A stretch of 64,000 nt of DNA from Echiichthys vipera (Eukaryota; Chordata; Actinopteri; Perciformes; Trachinidae). The notes beneath the pieces were generated by a model, which saw only the letters and a list, made by a program, of their open reading frames with translations, had not been told where the DNA came from and did not search any database. The translations under genes were made by a program, and so were the position numbers. Where the stretch lies: assembly GCA_963691815.1 (NCBI GenBank), contig OY829654.1, positions 5,537,378-5,601,377 on the forward strand, read 5' to 3'. Shown one piece after another: positions 42,758 through 56,075 of the stretch. The first letter of the stretch is position 1; the number at the start of each line of letters is the position of its first letter.

Positions 42758-45700
42758 GTGAGTGTTCAAAACGGGTCATCATGCTAACTCTCAGCTACCT
42801 ACCTTAGCTACGTTAGCGTAGCCTGACTAGCTTCTGAATGAACTAGCGTCAGGTTAGCATGCTAAACTAGCTTTTGTTTCACATTCCTCTGTTTTTATTT
42901 TGCAGCCGATTCAACGGTATGGACTCATTCTTTGTTTATTCCATAGTTAAAAGTTAGACATCTGTAGTGTACGTTGGTTAGACTGAAATGTAGTCATTTT
43001 GAGCTAACCGTAGCTAGCCTGTCAGCTGTCGCCATTATGTGTATGAAGCTACCCTCAGGATTCTTATAGGTGCTGGGAAATCCTTGAAAACACCCTAATT
43101 TTAGTGTGGGGTTTCAAAAGTGCTTAAAACGTTATGTTGTATAGGATGGCGTATATGTTATAACACAGAGAATATAAGACAGCCATACTTGAGGGACGAA
43201 AACAACATTTTTCTGATATGTTTGCATGAAAAATCAGTGTTGATGATTAACAGATGATCAAAATAGTTGGGGATTATATTTCTGTGGAGTTGGTTTTGTC
43301 GCCCTTCTCTAGAAAACGCCTGAAACATTATGTTGGTTGTTTATATATATTCATTTAATGTGACGAATAAGTGCAATAATCATCATGTTGAATACTGACC
43401 ACAGCTGTAAGGTGCTGGAAAAGCATAAAAACGCACCGTGAACTGCCTGAATTTGACTTGTACCGTTACCTGGGAGCCCTGCTGACCCGAGAGAAAAAAA
43501 AACACGTACAAATTGACATGCTTGGATTGTTTAACTCTAACATCCTCGCTCCTTATCCGGATCCCGAGCTTGTCACAACAAGATTGAATCTGCTCATGTG
43601 TTTGTTTGTGTCAGTCATGTGGGTTGTCATAGTCAACATGTTGGCTTCAGCTCGGCTAACATAAACTCACCATGCAACACTCCTGGAGTAAATATGACCT
43701 TTTAGGAAAATAAGCCCTGTGGAGAAGAATGGCTGAGAGGCCAGATTGGACTTGATTCAACATAAACATTACTTTTATTATATGTTCTAGAGTAATACAA
43801 AATACCAAACATGTATTTCTATATGTTTAAACAATAATAGGATACATTTAAATGTACAAAGACAGTAAAACATATAAAAAGGAATGAAGACTATCAAAAA
43901 TATATGATTACAATCTGAATCTTTATAGAAGAATAAAAGGAGGGTAGTTTAAGCCAAATCATTTAATGGATATAGTATTTTTTGTTATGATAATGGTCAA
44001 ATAAATTTCATCTGTCGAATATTTGGGATTGTTAAGAATAAGTAATAAATCCATCTTTGTTAATACACTTGTTTACAAAACATTTGGAAAGGGTACTCTT
44101 GTAAATCAAACCAAATCAAAGTACTTCTGTTGTTTTCAGCCGATAGTCGCTTCAGCAGCATGAGGTTGTACTTCATGGTGAATTGTAAGGCTGTGGTTTG
44201 TGGTGTTTGTATTGTCTTGTTACTTTGCTTCTACATATATTTGAGGTACAGTTATGGAGGGACTACAGCCTCAGAAAGTACCAGAGTCAACATAAAAACA
44301 AGTAATTGTCCCATCACAAACCATATTTCTATATTTGCTTGCCAAATATGAAATATGGTTGCCATTTTTAGCAATCTGAAATTTAAAACAATTAAAGATA
44401 CTATGCAGTTATTCCTGGTGGTATGGCAACCTGACAACTGTCACTGTCACCCCCTGATTAATGTTTAACTAACCTGTCGTGTCTTTTCACCTGCCGAGCC
44501 TATTTATATTGTGTTGAGCTGAACAGATTGGTCCATTGAGATAAGATAGATTTATCTAAAAGGGAAATAGTTGTGCAGCAGTTGCAGTACAAAGTAGGAA
44601 AGAGTGCAAATAAAGCAAAATATAAACAACAATTTCTGAAATTTCTTTGGCTTTTATGATAATAATCTGAATATCATTTGATTTTGGACTATTAGTCAGA
44701 AAAATCTATTTGAAGGTGTCAAATTGAAGATGTGGTAAATTGTGGTGAGCATTTCCCACTTTTTCTGGTGTCTTATATAGAGCAATTCGTTGTTTATTAA
44801 ATGTTAGTTGTAGCCCTACTGAGTTCTGATAGTTTCATCTAAAGTTTTGGCCGGTACAGTATATCTTGACTAAGTGTTGCCATACTGCATTGCCGTTAAG
44901 TTATCCAGTTTTCTAAGCTTATAACTGAAGTGAATTGTCCCTCTGTTTGTGCGTCATATTTTAATTCTAATACTATTGTAGAGACAGTCGTGTACCCACA
45001 GTTTAGGTTAGACATAACCACCATATCATCACATTTTCTGAGTCAAAAATGACTTGATTGAGTTCCTCTGACTCACTCTGCACCTGCTGTCCTAATTCTT
45101 TATAAGTCTGCCAGGTATGCACTTTGTGAAAGACACAGCATTGTCACTGCTGTTGTAACACACTCGGAGCCAAGCGGTCGCCTCAATGCTGAAGGAGGCA
45201 ATTGATTGAGACACGGCCCCACCCAGTCAGAAAACTTTGGAGCATGATGTAAACGCATGCCTCGCATCATGTTGACAGCTGAGTCACTGTAACAGTCACG
45301 AGTGTGACGCTGTAGTCAGAGTCAGGGCACTAGTGACAGAAGTGAAAGAAGACATTTAAAGAAAGGAAGGACAAATATTACAAATATTCCCCTCATGAAA
45401 AGAGCAACACCCTTGGTCGTCCTTGTGTAATGTTCGTTTAGCTCCCATCAAAGTTAAACACCATTAATATTACAGAAAATAAGTGAGACTGTTGGAGTTT
45501 AGAAGTAATCACTATAAGAAGCAAAGCAGAACAATGGACTCAGTGTCTTTGTTTCTGATGAACAAGGGCCACGTGAACAGTTAACATTAGACTTTGAATC
45601 TGTTTCTTTCTCTGTTGCATTGCTTCTTTGCATTATTTATTTGGCACTTTAACTTAAATCTTCAAAGACCTAACTGGTGTTGAAATGATAACCGTGAGCA

Positions 45701-46223
45701 TGTGATAAGCTCAGTCCCATCAGATGCACGCTGCCTCAGCTGACTCTGGTTAACTTGCTTTCCCTCTGCTCCCTCCAGCTGGTCGGGCTGCTGCTGATCG
45801 GAGTAGCAGCATGGGGGAAGGGGTTCGGCCTGGTGTCAAGCATCCACATCATCGGAGGGGTCATCGCGGTGGGCGTCTTCCTGCTGCTCATCGCTATTGT
45901 TGGACTCATCGGAGCAATACACCACCACCAAGTCATGCTTTTCTTTGTATCCTTTCCCCTCGTTGGCGCTGATGCAAACATGGTTGTCGGGTCAGTCGCA
46001 GTGAAGTGTGATCTGAAACTGTGGTTGTGTTACGGCGGTAACTTTATGGCACTAATCAGGATTATTTTTGGTCAATGTTGAGATTTCAATGCAGTTATTA
46101 ATAGGATTTGGAAACATCACACATTGAACTTTCAGAGCTTCTCTTAACTTTAAATATAATTCAACTGGAAAAACTGACCAACTAAAAAATAATATCAACA
46201 AATGATGAATAATAAAGCATATC

Positions 46224-46267
<44 letters not shown>

Positions 46268-49265
46268 GATATGCTTTATTATACTGTGTGTGTGTATATA
46301 TACATTCAAATCAATAATAAAAAAATATAATAAATAGTAATAAATTAGCTAAAAATAAAAAGATCAACAATGTTGTAAGGTAAAACTACAGAACATAAAT
46401 TCAATAAAAATAAATAAGAGCAAATTTTTGCAGACACTGCTTCAGCTGACTGAAAACTCCTAAACTATGTTCAATGTACTTAAGTCAGTAACTCAGCAAA
46501 ATAATTGTTAGAAGGCAAAATCGTAATTGAAAACAGAATTGGATTAATGGCCCAGCCCAAGGTGGTGGTTGTGGTTGTTGTTGTTGTTGTTGTTGTTTCC
46601 TTGACCTTGTGCTCCCAGTACATGGTCATTCTTTTTATCGTTTTCCTGTTCCAATTCGGAGTTTCCTGTTCCTGCCTGGCAATGAACCGCGGGCAGCAGG
46701 TGAGCAAACTCTATTTAACAGTTTTAGCCATGTTCATTTTTATAATTTAAAGTATGTCAGCCTGCATAATAACCACTTTGTGACTCTTTACGAGAAATTC
46801 ACTTTATTTCATTCGTCTTATTTGCTTTTCCAGGAGGCACTTCTGAACTCAACTTGGGGAATAATGGAAAACAAGACCAAGATGGACTTGGAGAGTCAGC
46901 TGAACTGCTGCGGGCTGCTCAACAGCACTGCCAGCCGGGTACAGTTTGACAAGGACACGCAGAACTGCCCCGCTGTGAGTCTGGAGATATCACCTTTTTC
47001 ATCACAACCTCAAGAAAAAAAACACATTATTTCTTAATAGAAAACCTGCTTGAGCAGCACAATCGCAGATTTGAGTTGCTACATAATGGAACTATATAAC
47101 TTTCTTCTGCTTCTTTATTTTCTATAAACAAAATGTTTACCTGTAGCATGGATAACTATTGCAGTTTCACAGTATACTTCGTGTTTAAAAGTCACATAAG
47201 CATTTCCCTTCACCAGTGTAAGTTAAAAATAGTTTTCTTTTTCTGTACTTCTCAGATTCTGGTAGCTAATAGTGGCTTAGCTGACTCATACTGCTGAAGA
47301 CTAAAAGACTCTTGTTCTTTTTTTGTGTCTTTCTCTCCAGTTATGCAAAAAGAACATTCTCGGCTGTCACACCTGCGGGGATATGATGCTGACTCATGCA
47401 ACAACGGCTCTGAAGATCCTCGGGGGCGTCGGGCTCTTCTTCAGCTTCACAGAGGTGAGTGTCGGGTCTCCAAACCTACATCTGACACCCGCCCACTCAT
47501 TTAATCCGTCTAATAAGTCTTTGAAGGACAAAGAGAAACGCACTGAATCGAGTTCAATGTTGCACGCTGACTGGAATGATTGTAATATTTAGCCAAATGG
47601 ATGTGCACACGTGCCCGTGTCCTCTTCCTGGGGGTGAAATTCAAGTTCAAATTGGGCTTTTCTCAGTCATTAATCACAAAGTTGGCAGGTTTCTTGTTCG
47701 CTCTAAAGACCTACCACCGTTCACGGGTCCAGTTCAACTTTGGAGAACTTAAACGCAGGCATTTGCATTTGTTAGACAGAGATAAGAACATGGACACTGT
47801 CGTAGTTTATTGCAGGGTTTCCGCGGGTCCTTAAAAAGCCTAAAATCCAGTAATCAGAATTGTAGGCCCTAACATGTCTCTATTAATTGGATTGCAAAGG
47901 TTACTTGTATAGGTGTCGCTTTTAAGTGTGTTTTTGGAAAAATGTTTGTATTGATCACACTGTAACAAAACTAACATGAACATTGATGGAAACTGTCAGA
48001 ATTTATCCGAGTATACCCAGCTAGTGTGTGTCGTTTCTGTTAACGCTCATATATTATGGGTAAGTACAAGTTTAACGAATAGTGCTGGGTTGAAACCTGT
48101 TGAAAATAATTTGATTTGTTTTATTTTAGCACAAAAAACCACCACCACCACCAAGAACAGCAAGGATATATTTAACAAACATTTATTAAAAAAAGGACGT
48201 GCAAGAGAGAGAGAGAGAGAGGTAATCCAGAACAAAGTGAATCAGGGAAATAAAATGATATTTTCTGTTTCATCTCTATAGATTTGCAGCTGTAGCGAGT
48301 ATCTCACTGTCCCTGTACTCATTCATTTATATTTGATAATGCTACAAATTATATCCAGCTATGAACAAAAGTCAGAGGTCAGAACGGAAGTACAGAGAGG
48401 CGTTGCTATGGAGATGATACACCATCTTGTCTCGTCTGAACCGACAGCTTTCAGAACGCTGCAGACCCGCATGTTGCAAGTAGTTGCAAGTTTCAACTTG
48501 TTGCGTTGCGAGTCTTTGGTCTGAACTGGGCTTAAGACAAAAATCAATATTAGTCCATTGATGCAGTAAAATGTTTTAAATGATAAAGGAGAAAGTTTCC
48601 TGGGGCGGGAAAGATCTGTCATTGATGCCGAATTGGGATGATGTGGTTTGCATAAAAAAACTATTGTGTTTTGTTAAAGGAACCGTGAACAAATTCAGCA
48701 ACTTGAATGAATGAATTTGAAGTTTGCTTCCCTTTGTGCAAGAAAATGCTCAAATTAAGAACTTAAATATAAAGACAGTCAGAAAAACATAAACGCCTGC
48801 CATCACAAGGACAAAAGTGACTTATTTCAAACTGATTCTGACATTAACCTTTAATTTCATTATGGGCTTTAAAAGTCTTGAATTTTAACTAGTTAAAAAC
48901 CTGCACAGACCCTGTATTAACTGCCATGTGATCCACTCTGTGGGACAACTGCTTCACTGAAGAGGAATAGTTTGCACACAGTTATGAGACAGTGAAGTAA
49001 TTGTCCTGTTAGCAACAGGGTTTAGTGACTCTCAATAAAATGATGAAGAATATTGAGGTCAAAATGCCAGGAGTGAGTGATTAGCGTGTCAGCGGTAAGC
49101 TCGTCCCTACGTCACCAAGTTTCTAGCACCACATATCTGAATAATTGTGTGTGGTGTGACCGTGCGTTTATCTTTTCTGTCTCTTACCAGATCCTGGGAG
49201 TGTGGCTTGCCGTGCGCTACAGGAACCAGAAGGATCCACGAGCGAACCCAAGTGCTTTCCTATAG
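42695..49265 (+). CDS. tspan31: tspan31 tetraspanin, 6 exons, complete, 213 aa
   Basis: Four-pass membrane protein of the tetraspanin family (sarcoma amplified sequence in human, 210 aa). Exons 42695-42757, 45779-45946, 46619-46699, 46834-46974, 47341-47454, 49191-49265; all junctions are phase 0 with GT-AG borders. TM1 about 12-34, TM2 about 41-64, TM3 about 71-97, large extracellular loop about 98-165 with CCG at 129-131, further cysteines C149, C153, C160, C163, and three N-glycosylation sequons (N109, N117, N134), TM4 about 173-198. The tail NQKDPRANPSAFL is as in human TSPAN31. Lies head-to-head with agap2, as in mammals. Confidence 0.97.
42758..45778. other. tspan31 intron 1
   Basis: AT-rich, no exon or clear repeat recognised. 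Confidence 0.6.
45779..45946 (+). CDS. tspan31: tspan31 exon 2
   Basis: Residues 22-77: rest of TM1, small loop and TM2 (SIHIIGGVIAVGVFLLLIA), very close to human. Acceptor CCTCCAG|CTG, donor TTCTTT|GTATCC. Confidence 0.97.
46209..46282. repeat. Perfect 74-bp palindrome with TA core
   Basis: Arms AATAAAGCATATCATTTATA (46211-46230) and its exact reverse complement (46261-46280) flank a 30-bp TA core; symmetry extends two bases further. In tspan31 intron 2 (45947-46618). Confidence 0.9.
46619..46699 (+). CDS. tspan31: tspan31 exon 3
   Basis: Residues 78-104: TM3, with SCSCLAMNRGQQ at its end. A (TTG)n run at 46567-46597 lies just before the acceptor CTCCCAG|TAC. Confidence 0.96.
46834..46974 (+). 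CDS. tspan31: tspan31 exon 4
   Basis: Residues 105-151: first half of the large extracellular loop with the signature CCG and three NxT/S sequons. Donor CCGCT|GTGAGT. Confidence 0.96.
47341..47454 (+). CDS. tspan31: tspan31 exon 5
   Basis: Residues 152-189: remaining loop cysteines (LCKKNILGCHTCG) and start of TM4 (ALKILGGVGLFFSFTE). Donor CAGAG|GTGAGT. Confidence 0.96.
47455..49190. other. tspan31 intron 5
   Basis: No exon recognised; a short GA run at 48203-48221 only. Confidence 0.6.
49191..49265 (+). CDS. tspan31: tspan31 exon 6
   Basis: Residues 190-213 and TAG: ILGVWLAVRYRNQKDPRANP then SAFL, end of TM4 and the conserved cytoplasmic tail. Confidence 0.97.
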   Translation: MLGVWLAVRYRNQKDPRANPSAFL

Positions 49266-49412
49266 TCTGTCCCACGTACGCAGCGCTGCGCCGTAGATGC
49301 AGTTTCAGAACACACTGGTAAACATAGAATCATGCACATCTAGAGGCAGACATACAACCAAGACCACACAAACCACGGAGACACAGAATGGACGAGCACA
49401 CACAGCACCTGA

Positions 49413-49416
<4 letters not shown>

Positions 49417-49446
<30 letters not shown>
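49417..49446. repeat. (CA)n microsatellite
   Basis: Pure CA run in the likely tspan31 3' UTR. Confidence 0.85.
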
Positions 49447-49447
<1 letters not shown>

Positions 49448-51858
49448 CTTCACCTGAGACTGAGAAACTACAACAACCTGTCCAGAAATGTTGCCTGAGC
49501 TCCAGCGGAATGCCCTGGATACTTATATATGAAAGGATAACTTGTAACACCAAGAAGTGTGTCGGTATCGTGACCCATCCTTGATGTGAGTGCCAGATTT
49601 CGTGCTAGTTTCCAACTATGTAACAAAGGGATGAGACATCTCTGCATGTGTCCTTCGCCTGCATAGACAAAACAGTCAATTTCATTCCGCACACCAACCA
49701 AAATGACTGTACCGTACCGTACCGTGTCCAACAAAATAACTTGTATGCACCTTGAATTCTTTCCTCTTTGTCTCTAATGTAGTGCCACCACATAACGACA
49801 AATATAACCCTCTGGTCAGTGCTGTCGGTGATGTGTAGAGCTGTAAACATGTCCAGTGTGATCAGTTTGTCCAGCCGAGGAGGGGAAATGAAGGCACGTA
49901 CTGGATATGTGGTGTAAAGTAGTTTTTGAATTGTATGTAAATGTTTTTTTCAGATGCCACAAATGCCGGGATTTAACAGGATTAGGCCCTGATTGGACAG
50001 AGCGTGTTTGAGCAGCCTGGGGAAGCTTTTTGTAATTGTTTTCAATGAAAGGGAAGAGATCTGCTCTTCGCTTGTCAGGCGGCTCGTGTTTTTGCAGGAG
50101 CGTCCCGAAGGCTAGGGGGGGGGGGGGGGAATCAGAGCGGAAAACCTAGAAACCATCTTGTGATGGGATCACACCAGCCGTGACACCGCATCAGGCCAGG
50201 GGCAGAAAGGGGTGAGGCTACGTCACCGACCATACTTGCTACCCTCCTACCACACTCATTTGGCCTTCATTTTGATCTTGGTTTCAAGTTGTAATCCGTA
50301 AGAAATTAGATACTTTGTTTCTAGCGGCCTCTTTGGCGGTAAGATGTAACTGCAGGCGCGCCTGTGGGACTTCATCTCCCAGAGTTCCTCTGGAAACCAA
50401 ACAGTGTCGACTGTGTGGCGTCAGTAGATCTGCGGCGATGCGGCGTGATGCCTTCACATGCTCCACACTGAAAGGAGGTCCCAAGAGAGAAGGGTTTGAT
50501 TTTGGTGTGGGAAAGTCGCCGCAGACACTCAGATCGTATTTCTCATGTGCTCATTCACCATCTTTGATAGATAGAAACTGAAGTCCGTTGACTGGAGGAA
50601 AATCTTACAGACTGCAACTTTAACATCTATATTTGGGTCTGGCATGTGGGAAAAAAAGAGAAACAAACAACAAAAACAGTATCCCTAATGAACTGCTCAC
50701 ATAAAAAACAAATCTATAAAACACCAGGCAAAATACTCTAAACCTCCTCCACTACACCACATTTTACCAGGATGACACCGCCTCACAAACAAACCAGCGT
50801 CGGGGCTGGCTTTCACAGCAAAAAAAAAAAAATAAAAGACGCAACTGCAAAACGCGCTCTGTGTGCTCGGGGCCTGAAGGAGCAGGAATAGATGTTAGGT
50901 GATGTAGTTGCTAGTCATTGGGGTTCAAAAACTATTTATGAACTGTAACTGAGCCAACTAACTATTAACAGTCGGAGATATTAGGATGCCGATGGACTGC
51001 AGCCTTGATGTTGTACATAATCTTTTAGAAATCCTTCTCGTGGGTTTGCCATGTAGTTGCCCGCTCTTCTAGTCGGGGGGGTTTGCCTGCATAGTTGAGG
51101 TCTTTGACGGCCGCAATAATCCACCCTCCCGTATTTAGTATGTTCCTTTTGTGTTGCACAGTGATGTTGTTTGAGTTTAGGTTCTGGTAGTAGAGAAGTG
51201 GATTCAGGTACGTTTCATAACCTCCTGTGTAACTGGATTAACAAATCACCAACAAAAAAAAGTTTTTAAAAAATCATGTTTGATTTGAAGTAATTGGGTA
51301 AATTTGGCTAAAAGTGCTTATGAAGAACCCAGTTTTTAAAAATAGTGTTAATTGTGAAAATGTGCTCTTGGTTGCAGTTATTTTTCTTCTTTTTTTATTT
51401 TAAATATTTTGAAACATTTCCTCTTTTGTGGAATGGTTTTGTTCTCAGTTGCCATCTGCTCTTTTTCGTTCATCAGTGTTAAATGATTTGTGTAAAAAAG
51501 ACCTTGTTAAATATGTTCCGGATTTATTTAAGTTAAGTTTAAGGGTGTTTTTGATGTTTGCCATTTCCTGTTGATAAATCACTGCTCATTAATGCTCAAC
51601 TTTTTAAGATGTGTTTTCTCTTCTCGTTGAATTGCTTTTAACTTAAAGGACTAACACGAACTGTAATTCCACGTCTTTACTTGAACCTGTCACCTCGGCT
51701 CGTATGGATTTCCTGCTGCTGACTTTGGAGTCATCGTGTAAACAAACATTTTGACGGATCTTAAGCATCGTTATGCCATAATATTAGACCTCACCTTGAA
51801 CTTGTGTGCACTTGTTATTCAATTGTATCTTGAATTTTTGAATTTTAATTTTGCAAAT

Positions 51859-51864
51859 AATAAA
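51859..51864 (+). terminator. Candidate polyadenylation signal for tspan31
   Basis: AATAAA in an AT-rich stretch 2.6 kb past the stop; implies a long 3' UTR if used. I see no convincing signal closer to the stop. Confidence 0.35.
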
Positions 51865-54120
51865 ACCTCAAATTGGAAACTGTTTGACTTGAGTCATTGT
51901 TTAAAGATTAACCACAAAAGGAACCTTAATGGTGTAAATGTTGTGTTTTACTAAATACTGCACTGTTCTGTGACCACTCCACAGCATTTATCTGACCGCT
52001 TTAAAATACAGATTCAGATTATTAATACAAAATAAATCAACTAAATGATGTATTATTAAAGCTTAAGCTACCCGGCAGTATGGGTTATTGAAATGAGCTC
52101 CACCTTTTACCAGCTGCAACATTAAAGCACATTAATTCATCAATAATTATAATGCAATATGATATTTATGAATCTGAAATGGACCATTCTGCATAATGAG
52201 TAGTTTCACTTTTTATTACTCCATAAATCAGGCACCAGCCATTAAGAAAAAATCAATTTTCGACATGTTTTTAAGAATAAAATGTCTAAATGAGGCGGTG
52301 AGTGATATATGAACAAACCCCTCTATTAAAGAATACACAGTAGATTGGAGTTAAATGGGAATGTTTGGTCTTTGTAAGTTTTAAAAACCTTTAAAAATAT
52401 TTATCGCAGAATTCATTTTTGCGAGACACTAAAGGTGACTAGGGTAAAACTAATAGAAATCACCATGAAACTTCCCCAATTTATTACTGACATTAAGACA
52501 ATTATTTTTTGGTATTGAATGTTTTCTGAAAATATGTTTAAATATGCAAATGAATTTAGGAGAACTCTACGGACAGAAACAGACAACGTGAAGTAAAATA
52601 AACACCTACATTTGTATTTTGGATGGTTTCATTCTCCCAGTCTGAAAGACGACATGTCAAGGAAGGAAAACAGCCCAAAATCTTGACTAAAATGGCTCAT
52701 TTTGCCCGGGGTGTCTCCCCTTAAGTAAAGTGCAAGTACCTCAAAGTTGTACTGAAGTGCCTGCAGCACTGAGCTGCTGTCAGAGGACGAACAGAGTTCA
52801 CCAACAGATGTGAGACGTTTCACCACACGATGGCAGCACCGAGTCTCTGCAGCTCTATTTGTTCTTGTTCTTTCATTCTGCTCTGACTGACACCAGTAAA
52901 CACCTCAAGACAAGCGAGGAATCTGCACACTGGTGGCTTTAAAAAAAAAAAAAAAAAAGGAATTTCATTATTTGTTTAAGCCTGTTATCTTGCAGATTGA
53001 TGTGTCCTTTAGTTGAAGGTAGATATCATCAACGTGGCAGCTGTGAAATGAATTTAGTCAAGCGGTGGAGTTTTTGATTCCCTGGGATATTCTCCTCAGT
53101 AAGGCCATTAATCCCTTCAGCTGGGATGGGTCCAGTTATGTAGGGGTGGGGGGTTGGGGAGGGGGGTGCAGAGCAGAAGGAGAGCTCAAGTACACTCTGA
53201 GCGGGGGAACAGGAGACAACGAACAAGGAAATTATCCCAGATACCTTTCAACCAAGGTTGTCCTAAATGAGGATAAACTGCTGCTCTGCCCTCGTCTTAA
53301 TGGCCCGTGGCAGACTGTCACCATCCCCGCAGCCCCCACCACCACCACCACCACCACCAACACCAGCTTCATGAAAAAGGGCGTGACCTGATCTGTGGCG
53401 TTGGCACACCCTGGCCAGGGAGCTCCTGCAGGTTCACTTTCCTGAGAGGCAAGAACATTTATGTCAGAGAAATGTGCCTGCTAAGGGCTTTGTGCCTTTG
53501 AGCGTTTTGCCTGTGGCTTGGAACCAGCATTTATTTCTTTTATGTAAATCTGCACCACATCTCCCCCTATATCCTGTCAGCGTGCTCTCCTGAGGGCCCG
53601 GTGCCAGTCCCCACCCTGTGATGCATGTCCATATGCCGGGTGTATTAGCTCGGAGAAGCTGTGGAGAATTGCACCAACAGCGATGGCCATCTGTCCTCTC
53701 ACAGATATAGCACGGACGCATGAAGGCAGGATCTTAAAACATTTGCTCCATTATATCAGAGCAGCGCCACGGTGAATGGCTTTTATAAGGGCCCGTCCTA
53801 TAGGCAGAACTAATTATGTATAGCTTCTCAGCGCGGGGGCCGGATAAAGACAGCCTTCACATCAGCGGGGACCAATACATTGTTTCCTATATTAAGTGTT
53901 CAGATCTGCCAATATTAGACTGTTAAAAATACTCAAAAGCTACTTCACCATGTCACGATTCTACTGGCCAGAATCATTCAGATTCACAATATTATCTCCA
54001 TAATCATCAAAATATACTTCAATCCTAACTACTTAAAAAAAATTTAAATTCTTAACATTGCTCAAATATACTACTACTACTATTAATATTATTATTATTA
54101 CTTTTGTGTATACACTGATA

Positions 54121-54900
54121 CACTGGAGATCAAAATTAGAGAACAAAGTATTAATTCTTGATTTATTCTGAAATATTGTTGTTTTTTATCGTTCATAATT
54201 TGATAGAATATCAGCTGTGGCTAAACCACTGCTGTACTAACATGTTTTTATGAATAACCAAGGCACTTCAACAAAAACCTTTATTTTGTGAAAACAGAAA
54301 TAGTGTTCATTGTGTCAGAAGAGAAGATTTAAACGTTGTTTTCTTCTCTATGATTCAGAAATGAACAGGAAGTGTAGAGGCCACAGCTTTGAATGACTTC
54401 AGCACATCTGCGCCCACAGGACATCACTAGTTTCTCACACTGCTCTGGTTTGATCTGCGTCCATTCTGACTCAGTCTCTTCCACAGTTCACTAACTGGAG
54501 TGGGTTTCTTACACATTACTTTGTTGTAGAGGATTTTCCAGAGATTCTCTATGGGGTTTAGGTCTGGACTCTGACACTTCCTCCTTCAAATGTAACTGAC
54601 TTCTTCAGACTCTTTGGATTCAGTCGTTCCCAGTCCGACTCTGAACATAATGTTCCCATCAGACCCAAATAAAGTGAACTTTAATGTCACGTCATGGTTT
54701 GGGGATGTTTTCTGCAGCAGGAGTTGGGCCTCTTGTTCAGCTCCATGGCAGGTGAATTAAATGTTTACGTGAACCTCCTTCAGCAACATGCAACACCTTC
54801 ACTGTTATTGTCTCCAATCAGCTGCAACTTTCATACAGGACAATGATTCCTGTCCCACTGCAAAACAGGTGAAGCAGTTCCTTGGATCCAGCACAGAGTC
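54121..54900. mobile_element. Rearranged Tc1-like transposon remnant, copy 2
   Basis: Left terminus CACTGGAGATCAAAATTAGA after TA (54119-54120), same family as 26116-26608. Minus strand 54380-54570 carries a transposase C-terminus with PDLNPIENLWKIL; plus strand 54690-54890 carries the WG and DND portions of the catalytic core. The two pieces face opposite ways, and stops interrupt both, so the element is dead and internally inverted. No right terminus seen. Confidence 0.8.
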
Positions 54901-55384
54901 CAAGTTTCACAGTCATATTTTTTTTGATTTGTTGTTTTAAAATTGAACATGGAAAAGTAAAGATAAATTAACTTGGTTAGAAAAAAAACAGACAAAGCAA
55001 ATAAATCATAGATAATAGTGCAACAGCTGAGAGGTATTGGCCAAAGGGAGGTAGTCTCATTGTTACAGAGATTAACAATAAGAGGTGCGTACAGGATCAG
55101 GGAGATAAACACCAGTGTGCTTTTAATGGGTTTGTATCTGCATCCAGATTCTTCTCACAGCCTCAGCGAAGACAAACAGGAAGGCAAATCATTCTCATCA
55201 GTGACGGAAGACAAACAGGTCAATACGGTCTATCAATAATGAAACAGAGCGGGGATGCATGTTGTTAGTCCTCAGATGGAAGGGCGGGACAGGTGACGTC
55301 CAGAGTTCATCAGAGAGCTTGAGTCTTAAAGCGATATCACACTTTTAAAATCATTCAGAGATCATCAAAAGATCATTCTCATTT

Positions 55385-56075
55385 TGGTCATTTAATCTCC
55401 ATTTTTCGTTTTGCATCTTTTTGTGGTGGTTTTGCATCTATTTTTAGTCATTTTGCATCTTTTTTGTGGTGGTTTTGCATCTACTTTCAGGCATTTTGCA
55501 CCTTTTTGTGGTGGTTTTGCATCTATATTTAGTCGTTTTGCATCTTTTTGTTGTTGTTTTGCATCTATTTTTAGTCGTTTTGCATCTTTTTTGTGGTTGT
55601 TTTGCATCTACTTTCAGGCATTTTGCACCTTTTTGTGGTGGTTTTGCATCTACTTTTAGGCATTTTGCATCTTTTTGTGGTGGTTTTGCATCTGTTTTTA
55701 GTCGTTTTGCATCTTTTTTGTGGTGGTTTTGCATCTACTTTTAGGCATTTTCCATATTTTTGTGGTTGTTTTGCATCTACTTTTAGGCATTTTGCACCTT
55801 TTTTTAGGGGTTTTGTGTCTACTTTTATTAATTTTGCATCTTTTTGTGGTGGTTATGCAACTATTTTTAGAAGTTTTGTATCTCTTAGTGGTCATTTTGC
55901 ATCCCTATAGTCATTTGTTATCTCTTTCTGATAATTTTTGGTCTGTTGTCTATACTAGTGTGGTCATTTAGCATATCCTTTTGATCATTTTGTGTGTTTT
56001 TTTCGGCAACATTTCATGAGTCAGGGCCCCTGACCTTATGGGCCTGTGCCCGGTAGACCCATTCAGTAATTTATT
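55385..56075 (+). repeat. Dispersed repeat with internal minisatellite, copy 3
   Basis: About a dozen units of about 42 bp (TTTTGCATCTTTTTGTGGTG, then GTTTTGCATCTACTTTTAGG) followed by GTCAGGGCCCCTGACCTTAT (56021-56040), the end block shared with copy 2. The longest and most homogeneous array of the three. Confidence 0.85.

Noticed and set aside
50284..50581. Overlapping frames of 66-88 codons near the tspan31 3' end, checked as a cdk4 exon
   Set aside because: No kinase motif on either strand; composition like non-coding or transposon-derived sequence.
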